Part shown: piece by piece, positions 1 to 4,932 of the stretch
How the letters are laid out: each line of letters begins with the position of its first letter
Numbering within the stretch: position 1 is the first letter of the stretch
From: Gemmobacter sp.
Lineage (GTDB): Bacteria; Pseudomonadota; Alphaproteobacteria; Rhodobacterales; Rhodobacteraceae
Reading direction: 5' to 3'
Length of the DNA stretch: 6,876 bases
NCBI GenBank assembly: GCA_003509785.1
Contig: DOMY01000190.1
Location: 38,247-45,122, forward strand
Notes under the pieces: generated by a model
Database searches by the model: none
Told to the model about the DNA's origin: nothing
The model's input: the letters and a program-made list of their open reading frames with translations, nothing else
Position numbers and translations under genes: made by a program

Positions 1-801
1 GCCCGACAGCCGGTCCTCCCCCGCGCCGCCTTCCAGCCGATTGTCGCCGCCATCGCCGGTGATCGTGTCATTGCGGGCCGTGCCGATCACGTTTTCAAAA
101 TTCTCGATCACATCGGTCTGGCTGCGGGTGCCATCTGCCTCATATGCGCGGCCAGCCTTCAGATCGACCTCCACGCCCCGGTCAGGCTCTGTCCGGGCGC
201 CGTAATAAGCCTCCCACCCCGGATCCAGCAGATGGTCATAGCCATCGGTCATGCCGAATTCGGTCACAAGCGTATCGACACCGCCGCGCCCGTCCAGCGT
301 GTCATTACCCAGCCCACCGCAGAGCATGTTGTCTTCCTTGTCGCCCCGGATCACATCGGCGCTGGCCGAACCCAGCACGTTCTCGATGCCGCTCAAGCGC
401 GAGGTTCGCGTGGCGTAATTCTCGTAGTAATCCCCCGAGGTCAGCGCCGTGCCCGCCGCCAGATCCAGCCGCACCGCCGTCCGGTCATCCTGAAACAGCG
501 TTCCTTCGAAGCGGCCATAGGTCACCCAGTCGATGCCGCCCGCGCCATCCACCGTATCGCGGCCATTGCGGCTCAGATCATACAGCTCCACCGGGGCATC
601 GCTGCCGGTGATCCGGTCATCCCCCTGCGATCCGCGCACGGCCTCGAAGTTGCGAAAGCTGGTGCGATAGCTGCCCCAATCCGCAATCGAAAACGTCCAG
701 GAGATGGTATCCACCCCCTCGCCATCCACGGTCACGATGGAAGACACCGTTTCGCTCACATCCCGCCCCTCCCAGCTGGCAATGCCGGTGGCCAGGTTGA
801 C
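1..801 (-). repeat. degenerate ~100-residue super-repeat within the RTX protein
   Basis: Three diverged copies of one module occur in the RTX gene. Each starts with a V-x-L/V-D-L-x-x-G-like strand (VNLATG at residue 120, VRLDLAAG at 229, VEVDLKAG at 329). Each then has an asparagine/glutamate motif (FRNFEAVRGS, LSGIENVLGS, IENFENVIGT), followed by Asp-rich turns and, in the second and third copies, clear RTX nonapeptides. Spacing between copies is about 100-109 residues. This arrangement is common in large alphaproteobacterial RTX proteins. The first copy has almost lost the nonapeptides, so the repeats sharpen toward the C-terminus. Confidence 0.6.
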
Positions 802-1158
802 GGTGGCAAAATAGCGCGGATAGGGCAGGGCATAATCCCAGTTATAGCTGGCCCCCGGATCAAAGGTGCTGGATCCGAAATCCAGCATGTCGAACCCGGC
901 GCCCCCGGCGAAATCGTCATCACCGCTGCTGATCGCCGCCACATCATCGCCCGCGCCCAGATTGGCCTGATGGCGCCCGTCATGCGCGGGGGTGGCAACG
1001 AAATATTCCCAGTAGCTGCCGCCGCTGCTGCTCACCCAGCGGCGATCCAGCACATGGCCGATCATGGCGCCCCCGGCCACATATTGCGGATCTCCATCCA
1101 GGGTCAGCGCGCCGTCGTTCCGGCCGATGCTTACATATTCAAGAACTGCGTCTGCCAT
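1..1158 (-). CDS. RTX calcium-binding protein, N-terminal 386 residues (3' end beyond window)
   Basis: The reading frame is open from the ATG at 1158 to the left edge without a stop, so the C-terminus is missing. The start is supported by AAGGGG six bases upstream. The protein is acidic and rich in Gly, Asp and Thr, and has no N-terminal signal peptide. Glycine/aspartate-rich nonapeptides of the GGxGxDxLx type appear at residues 281-298 (GGLGNDTL, GRGGVDTL) and 368-386 (GDGGDNRL, GGAGEDRL), with degenerate versions near 67-95 (LGAGDD, GGAGFDML) and 176-185. In the RTX family these repeats bind calcium and fold as a beta-roll after export by a type I secretion system, whose signal is at the missing C-terminus. 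The first 60 residues match no domain I recognise. No catalytic motif such as the HExxH of serralysins is visible, so the activity (protease, lipase, adhesin, other) is unknown. Cys280 inside a repeat is unusual, because secreted RTX proteins are typically poor in cysteine. Confidence 0.88.
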   Translation of the reverse strand, partial: MADAVLEYVSIGRNDGALTLDGDPQYVAGGAMIGHVLDRRWVSSSGGSYWEYFVATPAHDGRHQANLGAGDDVAAISSGDDDFAGGAGFDMLDFGSSTFDPGASYNWDYALPYPRYFATVNLATGIASWEGRDVSETVSSIVTVDGEGVDTISWTFSIADWGSYRTSFRNFEAVRGSQGDDRITGSDAPVELYDLSRNGRDTVDGAGGIDWVTYGRFEGTLFQDDRTAVRLDLAAGTALTSGDYYENYATRTSRLSGIENVLGSASADVIRGDKEDNMLCGGLGNDTLDGRGGVDTLVTEFGMTDGYDHLLDPGWEAYYGARTEPDRGVEVDLKAGRAYEADGTRSQTDVIENFENVIGTARNDTITGDGGDNRLEGGAGEDRLSG

Positions 1159-1164
1159 GAAAAT

Positions 1165-1170
1165 CCCCTT
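1165..1170 (-). promoter_or_regulatory. ribosome binding site of the RTX gene, inside a small inverted repeat
   Basis: Read on the minus strand, AAGGGG lies six bases before the ATG at 1158 and fixes the start. It is half of a short inverted repeat (TCCCC-TT-GGGGA, 1164-1175), so in RNA the site could be partly paired. The repeat has only five pairs and a two-base centre, so this may be chance. Confidence 0.5.
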
Positions 1171-1272
1171 GGGGAATATGCGTGAAACATGTCCAGCCGG
1201 TGACCGGGGGCCATCCGGTGCGCTTTATGCCGGGCCCGCCCTGCATCGCAGAACCGGGCTGTCGCAAGCAGA

Positions 1273-1301
1273 ATTATAAGGCAATCATGCGCAGCCTAAC
1301 C
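1273..1301 (-). promoter_or_regulatory. candidate sigma-70 promoter for the RTX gene
   Basis: On the minus strand a perfect TATAAT occurs at 1273-1278, in the only clearly AT-rich patch of the gap. The -35 region is weak: GGTTAG at 17-bp spacing or TTAGGC at 15-bp spacing. Transcription would begin near 1266 and give a leader of roughly 105-110 nt before the ATG at 1158. That leader contains the 11-bp palindrome CCGGTGACCGG (1197-1207), a possible operator. The call rests on the -10 box and its position only. Confidence 0.4.
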
Positions 1302-1347
1302 CCGCGGCGGCTTTCGATCAAGCTTCGGGGGCATCCAATCTCTGCAT

Positions 1348-1367
1348 CCTCCCCCATCCGGGGGAGG
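1348..1367 (-). terminator. hairpin after the receiver gene, probable terminator
   Basis: Perfect 8-bp arms (CCTCCCCC at 1348-1355, GGGGGAGG at 1360-1367) flank a four-base loop and begin five bases after the receiver stop codon. No T-run follows on the minus strand, so this is not a textbook intrinsic terminator. Position and stability still favour termination between the receiver gene and the RTX gene. Confidence 0.5.
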
Positions 1368-1372
1368 CGGGG

Positions 1373-1762
1373 CTAGCCCGCGCCGTGCAGCAGCCCGCGC
1401 ATCTGCGCCCGCAGTTCCTTCAGCTCGAAAGGTTTGGTGATGAACCCGTCCGCCCCCAATGCATGGCTTTTCTGCCGTTCCACCAGGGATCCCCGCGCCG
1501 TCATCATCAGGATCTTCACATCCGAAAGGCTCGGGTCCAGCCGCACAGACTGGCACACCTCATAGCCCGAAACTTCGGGAAGCATCACGTCCAGCAGCAC
1601 CAGATCCGGGTGGGTGGCGCGGATACGCCGCAGCGCATCGGCACCGCTGGCCACGCGGTCATGCACATAGCCTTCGCGCGTGATCAGGAAATCCAGCGCC
1701 ATGGCGATATTATCCTCATCCTCCACCACCAGGATCCGGTGCCGCTTTCCACCCTCGGACAT
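1373..1762 (-). CDS. stand-alone response-regulator receiver (CheY-like)
   Basis: The 129-residue protein is a single REC domain with no output domain, close to CheY's length. All signature residues are visible: the acidic pair E14/D15 in VVEDED, the phospho-acceptor D58 in LLDVMLPEVSGYE, the switch T88 in MMTARG, and K110 in TKPFELKEL. It should therefore accept phosphate from a histidine kinase or phosphotransfer protein and signal in the cytoplasm by protein-protein contact, not DNA binding. The start is supported by GGAGGGG seven bases upstream (1770-1776). No kinase lies in the window, so it is an orphan here. The upstream neighbour is divergent and a hairpin follows the stop, so it is probably transcribed alone. 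It differs from the LuxR-type regulators known to control acs (CrbR/ErdR), which carry a helix-turn-helix, so a link to the nearby acs is not supported. Receiver identity is near certain; the partner and output are unknown. Confidence 0.93.
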   Translation of the reverse strand: MSEGGKRHRILVVEDEDNIAMALDFLITREGYVHDRVASGADALRRIRATHPDLVLLDVMLPEVSGYEVCQSVRLDPSLSDVKILMMTARGSLVERQKSHALGADGFITKPFELKELRAQMRGLLHGAG

Positions 1763-1848
1763 GTCTTATCCCCTCCGCTTCTGGCCGTGGGGCGGCATGG
1801 GGCGGGCAGGCGGCCTATCAGGCACCAACACCCCGGAAACCCCAGCCT

Positions 1849-1876
1849 TTGCTGGACCGGAACATGGCCGTAAGCT
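1849..1876 (+). promoter_or_regulatory. weak candidate promoter for the small membrane protein
   Basis: TTGCTG (1849-1854) and TAAGCT (1871-1876) are separated by 16 bp on the plus strand and keep the most conserved -35 and -10 bases only. The -35 overlaps one arm of an inverted repeat, CCAGC-N4-GCTGG (1842-1855). A protein bound there could affect both divergent genes. The 1763-1904 gap must hold promoters in both directions, but no strong minus-strand promoter for the receiver gene was recognised. Confidence 0.22.
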
Positions 1877-1904
1877 ATGGCAAGGCGGGTAGAGGAGAAC
1901 GATC

Positions 1905-2183
1905 ATGGTCACGGACATTCTGCAAACTCAGATGACGGATATATTCCGGGCAGGTCTGATCATTGCGCTGATTTTCACGATGCTGCGCACGCGTGCGGTG
2001 ACAGGAACCGCCTTGCCGCTGCTGGCCGGGATCGTGTTTGTCGCGGTCGTGGTACCACTGACCAGTGCGGGGCCTGCAATCGGCCCGATGTGGATGCAGA
2101 TCGCGCTGGGCCTGGTGTCGAACGCCATTCTGCTTGCCATCGGCCTGGCGGTCTGGTCGCTGGCCGTCCGGCTGCGCCGCTAG
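1905..2183 (+). CDS. small integral membrane protein, unknown function
   Basis: The 92-residue protein begins at an ATG preceded by GAGGAGAA five bases upstream, a strong ribosome binding site that supports a real gene. It is very hydrophobic. A short or marginal membrane segment lies near residues 14-27, and two clear ones at about 36-54 (LPLLAGIVFVAVVVPLT) and 63-88 (tryptophan-flanked). A basic loop (R28, R30) and a basic C-terminal tail (RLRR) suggest that those ends face the cytoplasm. No catalytic or metal-binding motif is seen and the family is not recognised. It diverges from the orphan receiver gene, so shared control is possible, and it converges on the transporter gene with a hairpin between them. 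It resembles the many uncharacterised two- or three-helix membrane proteins of alphaproteobacteria. Confidence 0.78.
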   Translation: MVTDILQTQMTDIFRAGLIIALIFTMLRTRAVTGTALPLLAGIVFVAVVVPLTSAGPAIGPMWMQIALGLVSNAILLAIGLAVWSLAVRLRR

Positions 2184-2202
2184 GCGCTGCCGCAAAGAAG
2201 AA

Positions 2203-2224
2203 AGGGCCGGGTTTCCCCGGCCCT
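2203..2224. terminator. bidirectional terminator between convergent genes
   Basis: Perfect 9-bp arms (AGGGCCGGG at 2203-2211, CCCGGCCCT at 2216-2224) with a TTTC loop lie midway between two convergent stop codons (2183 and 2236). Read on the minus strand the hairpin is followed by a T-rich tract (TTTCTTCTTT), so it is a good intrinsic terminator for the transporter gene. On the plus strand the downstream sequence (CTCTGTAT) is less T-rich but probably sufficient for the small membrane protein. Confidence 0.85.
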
Positions 2225-2235
2225 CTGTATCCGGA

Positions 2236-4020
2236 TCAATCCGCGAAGATGTCTTTCTTGTGCGTGCCGCCCGGCACGAACAGGACACCGATCACCACCG
2301 TCATCAGCGCGACGACAATCGCATACCACAGGCCTGCATAGATATTGCCGGTCTGGGCAGAGATGGCGAAGGCCGTTGCAGGCAGCAGGCCCCCGAACCA
2401 GCCGTTGCCGATGTGATAGGGCAGCGACAGACCGGAATACCGGATCCGCGTCGGGAACAGTTCCACCAGCATGGCGGCCATCGGGCCATAAACCATCGTC
2501 ACCAGCAGGATCAGATAGGTCAGGATGGCGATGATCAGCAGCTTCTGCCCAGTAAAGATGTCAACGAAATTCGAAGCCTTGGCGACGGTTTCGTTCTTGT
2601 CGGCAACCAGCGGATAGCCGGCAGCCAGCAGCGCATCATTCACCGATTTTTCAAAGGCGGCTTTGGTGGCCTTGGCTTCGTCACCCGTCAGGGCGGCGGC
2701 TTCGTAAGACGGGATCAGCGTGTCACCGATCTTCACCTCAGCCACAGAACCGGCCGGGCCTTCCACGGTGGTGTAGTTGGCCGAAGATTTGGCCAGCAGC
2801 GCCTTGGTGATATCGCAGGACGAGGTGAACTTGGCGGTGCCGGTCGGGTTGAACTGGAACGAGCAGCTTTCCGGGTCGGCAGTCACCACGATCGGGGTCT
2901 GGTGGGCGTTGTAAAGCGCCGGGTTGGCAGTCTTCGTCAGCAGCTCGAACACCGGGAAATAGGTGATCGCGGCGATCAGGCAGCCGGCCAGGATGATCGG
3001 CTTGCGGCCGATCTTGTCGGACAGCGACCCGAAGAACAGGAAGCCGCCGGTGCCCAGGATCAGCGACCATGCCACCAGAACGTTGGCAGTGAAGCTGTCC
3101 ACCTTGATGACGTTCTGCACATAGAACAGCGCGTAGAACTGACCCGAGTACCAGACCACGGCCTGACCGGCGACAAGGCCCAGCAGCGCGATGATGGCGA
3201 TCTTGGCATTCTTCCACTGGCCGAAAGCTTCGCGCAGCGGGGCTTTCGACTGCGAACCCTCTTCCTTCATCTTCTTGAAGGCGGGGGATTCATTCATCTG
3301 CAGACGGATATAGAGCGAGATCAGCAGCAGGCCGATCGAGCCCAGGAACGGGATGCGCCAGCCCCAGGAATTGAAGGCTTTCATCATGGCAGGGGTGCCA
3401 TCGGCATTCATCACCGCAGCGCCGGCAGCGTCAAGCACGGCCACTTCCGGATAATTGCCGTTCACATAGCCCTGAACCATCAGGATCACGATCAGCGACA
3501 GCAGCAGGCCGATGGTCGCCGTGGTCTGGATGAAGGCAGTGAAATAGCCACGCTGGCCCTGCGGCGCGTGTTCGGCCACATAGACAGCCGCCCCACCATA
3601 TTCGCCGCCCAGAGCCAGGCCCTGTGCCATGCGCAATGCGATCAGGATGATCGGTGCCGCAACGCCCCAGGATTGATAGCCGGGCAGCAGACCCACGAGG
3701 AAGGTCGAGATGCCCATGATGAGGATCGTGGCGAGGAAGGTATATTTCCGGCCGATCAGGTCGCCCATCGCACCGAACACCAGCGCGCCGAAGGGGCGCA
3801 CGATGAACCCTGCCGCAAAGGCCAGCAGCGCAAACACGTTGCGGGTGGCTTCGGGGAAGGCGGTGAAGAACTGCGCGCCGATGATCGCGGCGAGCGAGCC
3901 GTAAAGATAGAAATCATACCATTCAAAGATCGTCCCGGCGGACGAGGCCATGATGACCTTCCGTTCTTCCGCCGTCATCGGACGGGAGCGTACCGCTGCC
4001 ACGTCGGATTGCATTGCCAT
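2236..4020 (-). CDS. MFS transporter, metabolite:H+ symporter (MHS) type, with large periplasmic insertion
   Basis: The 594-residue inner-membrane protein has twelve predicted membrane segments. MHS-like signatures (ProP, KgtP, ShiA relatives) are visible: GTIFEWYDFYLYG in helix 1, RPFGALVFGAMGDLIGRK at loop 2-3, RMAQGLALGGEYGGA in helix 4, and a second motif A copy, GSLSDKIGRK, at loop 8-9. The family imports organic acids or osmolytes with protons; the substrate cannot be assigned. Usual length is about 430-450 residues. The excess is mainly a roughly 130-residue hydrophilic insertion in periplasmic loop 9-10 (about residues 362-491), with cysteines 386 and 402, and a longer loop 5-6 (about 184-220). 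The start at 4020 is chosen because AAGGAGG lies seven bases upstream; an upstream in-frame GTG at 4047 would put that site inside the gene. It lies downstream of acs-adk on the same strand across a 203-bp structured gap, so it may be expressed separately. A carboxylate substrate is suggested only by proximity to acs. Confidence 0.92.
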   Translation of the reverse strand: MAMQSDVAAVRSRPMTAEERKVIMASSAGTIFEWYDFYLYGSLAAIIGAQFFTAFPEATRNVFALLAFAAGFIVRPFGALVFGAMGDLIGRKYTFLATILIMGISTFLVGLLPGYQSWGVAAPIILIALRMAQGLALGGEYGGAAVYVAEHAPQGQRGYFTAFIQTTATIGLLLSLIVILMVQGYVNGNYPEVAVLDAAGAAVMNADGTPAMMKAFNSWGWRIPFLGSIGLLLISLYIRLQMNESPAFKKMKEEGSQSKAPLREAFGQWKNAKIAIIALLGLVAGQAVVWYSGQFYALFYVQNVIKVDSFTANVLVAWSLILGTGGFLFFGSLSDKIGRKPIILAGCLIAAITYFPVFELLTKTANPALYNAHQTPIVVTADPESCSFQFNPTGTAKFTSSCDITKALLAKSSANYTTVEGPAGSVAEVKIGDTLIPSYEAAALTGDEAKATKAAFEKSVNDALLAAGYPLVADKNETVAKASNFVDIFTGQKLLIIAILTYLILLVTMVYGPMAAMLVELFPTRIRYSGLSLPYHIGNGWFGGLLPATAFAISAQTGNIYAGLWYAIVVALMTVVIGVLFVPGGTHKKDIFAD

Positions 4021-4027
4021 TAGGCGT

Positions 4028-4034
4028 CCTCCTT
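4028..4034 (-). promoter_or_regulatory. strong ribosome binding site fixing the MFS start
   Basis: The minus strand reads AAGGAGG followed by seven bases and then ATG at 4020. This is an almost ideal Shine-Dalgarno site. It decides against the longer frame starting at GTG 4047 and against the ATG two codons further in (4014), which would be 13 bases away. Confidence 0.85.
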
Positions 4035-4114
4035 GCTGTTCCGGCACTTCGGCCGGTCCCCTGATTGAGCACAGTCTTCCTGTCGGTTCCGCACGGGCGG
4101 TTCCGGTTCAGGCT

Positions 4115-4140
4115 CGGTTGGCGGGGTGCCCCGCCAGCCG
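4115..4140 (-). other. strong inverted repeat downstream of adk (possible terminator or mRNA stabiliser)
   Basis: TGGCGGGG (4119-4126) and CCCCGCCA (4129-4136) are perfect inverted arms, extended by a G-U pair and three G-C pairs to 4115 and 4140. This gives a stem of up to about 11 pairs closed by a GTGC-like tetraloop. There is no T-run on either strand, so it is not a canonical intrinsic terminator. It lies about 85-110 nt after the adk stop and about 95 nt before the MFS start. It could end the acs-adk transcript, protect its 3' end, or attenuate read-through. Confidence 0.4.
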
Positions 4141-4149
4141 TCGCTATGC

Positions 4150-4173
4150 GCGCCTGCCCTGCGGGCCTGGCGC
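4150..4173 (-). other. second, interrupted inverted repeat after adk
   Basis: GCGCC-T-GCCC (4150-4159) pairs with GGGC-CT-GGCGC (4163-4173) around a three-base loop, giving nine G-C pairs with a small internal mismatch. It sits only about 50 nt after the adk stop and next to the stronger hairpin at 4115-4140, so the gap could form two consecutive stems. High GC content makes chance pairing likely, so support is modest. Confidence 0.28.
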
Positions 4174-4223
4174 CTCCCCTTGCTTCCGCGCCCGAAACCT
4201 CCCCCGGACGCGGATCTCCCTGT

Positions 4224-4916
4224 CTACGGGCAGACCTTCGTGACGATATGGGCGATGTTGTTTCGGATATCGGCGATGTTTTTCATGGCGTTGACGGTCT
4301 GCAGGATATTTTTCCGCGCATAATATGAGATGAGCGGCGCGGTTTGTGCGTGATAGGCCCTGAGCCTTTCGCGGACGGTTTCGGCGGTGTCGTCGGCGCG
4401 GCGTTTGAACTCCGTGCCGCCGCATCTGTCGCAGATGCCCGCGGTGGCGGGCAGCTTGAAGCTGTCATGATAGCCTTCGCCGCAGCCGGCGCAGGTGTAG
4501 CGGCCTGCGACGCGGCCGATCATGGCCTCGTCATCGACCTCCAGGCTGATGGCGGCGGTGACCTGGCGGCCGGAGCGGGCCAGCAGGTCATCCAGGGCGG
4601 CGGCCTGTCCGGTGGTGCGGGGGAAGCCGTCGAGGATGATGCCGCGGCCCAGATCGGGCTGCGCCATGCGCTCCTGCAGGATGGCCAGCACGATCTCGTC
4701 CGAGACGAGGCCGCCTGCCGCCATCACCGCCTGCGCCCGCAGCCCGGCCTCGGTGCCCGCGGCCACCGCGGCGCGCAGCAGATCGCCGGTGGACAGCTGC
4801 ACCAGGCCGAAGTCCTCTTCCAGCATCCGGGCCTGGGTGCCCTTGCCTGCGCCGGGCGGGCCCAGCAGGATCAGCACGGCGGGCTGCGTCGTCACGGTTG
4901 CTTGCACATCCATCAT
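4224..4916 (-). CDS. adk: adenylate kinase with zinc-binding-type LID
   Basis: This cytoplasmic enzyme interconverts ATP + AMP and 2 ADP. The 230-residue protein shows the P-loop GPPGAGKGT at 19-27, the AMP-site motif LSTGDLLRA at 41-49, the Asp-Gly-Phe-Pro-Arg motif at 96-100 (ILDGFPRT), a LID at about 138-175 and KRRADDTAETVRERL at 171-185. The LID carries four cysteines (142, 145, 162, 165) as two CxxC pairs, the zinc-binding arrangement of many bacterial adenylate kinases. The start is the first of two adjacent ATGs, with GAGGGGG eight bases upstream overlapping the acs stop. Only 13 nt separate it from acs, so the genes are probably one operon and translationally coupled. A role recycling the AMP released by Acs fits. 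Oddities: about ten extra N-terminal residues, and a C-terminus (203-230) rich in Asn and Ile (NIADIRNNIAHI), encoded by DNA much less GC-rich than the rest. It may be a second copy beside a housekeeping adk elsewhere, which cannot be seen here. Confidence 0.93.
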   Translation of the reverse strand: MMDVQATVTTQPAVLILLGPPGAGKGTQARMLEEDFGLVQLSTGDLLRAAVAAGTEAGLRAQAVMAAGGLVSDEIVLAILQERMAQPDLGRGIILDGFPRTTGQAAALDDLLARSGRQVTAAISLEVDDEAMIGRVAGRYTCAGCGEGYHDSFKLPATAGICDRCGGTEFKRRADDTAETVRERLRAYHAQTAPLISYYARKNILQTVNAMKNIADIRNNIAHIVTKVCP

Positions 4917-4932
4917 CGGCCCCGCCCCCTCA
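4917..4932 (-). promoter_or_regulatory. acs-adk junction with overlapping stop codon and ribosome binding site
   Basis: On the minus strand the acs stop TGA (4932-4930) runs directly into GGGGG, forming GAGGGGG eight bases before the adk ATG at 4916. The overlap of stop and ribosome binding site, with a 13-nt gap and no room for a promoter or terminator, supports a shared mRNA and possible translational coupling. Confidence 0.7.

Noticed and set aside
232..1185. 317-codon plus-strand open frame opposite the RTX gene
   Set aside because: The opposite strand encodes recognisable RTX repeats with a proper ribosome binding site. The plus-strand product is low-complexity Ala/His/Gly/Ile sequence without motifs.
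1159..1372. possible small gene between the RTX and receiver genes
   Set aside because: Only very short frames without ribosome binding sites were seen. The gap is explained by a terminator-like hairpin, a promoter and a leader.
1373..1762. the receiver as the regulator of acs (CrbR/ErdR-like)
   Set aside because: Those regulators have a DNA-binding domain. This protein is a receiver alone, and it is separated from acs by three genes with terminators between.
2065..4023. 652-codon open frame on the plus strand, antisense to the transporter gene
   Set aside because: Its product is an irregular Arg/His/Gln/Gly/Asp-rich sequence with no domain, it starts inside the small membrane protein gene, and it mirrors a clear MFS gene. 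High GC content keeps such antisense frames open.
4021..4047. nine-codon N-terminal extension of the MFS protein from GTG 4047
   Set aside because: The extension would contain the AAGGAGG site that serves the ATG at 4020.
4065..4328. short plus-strand frames in the adk-MFS gap
   Set aside because: They overlap the adk 3' end in antisense, have biased Pro/Arg/Ser-rich products and show no convincing ribosome binding site.
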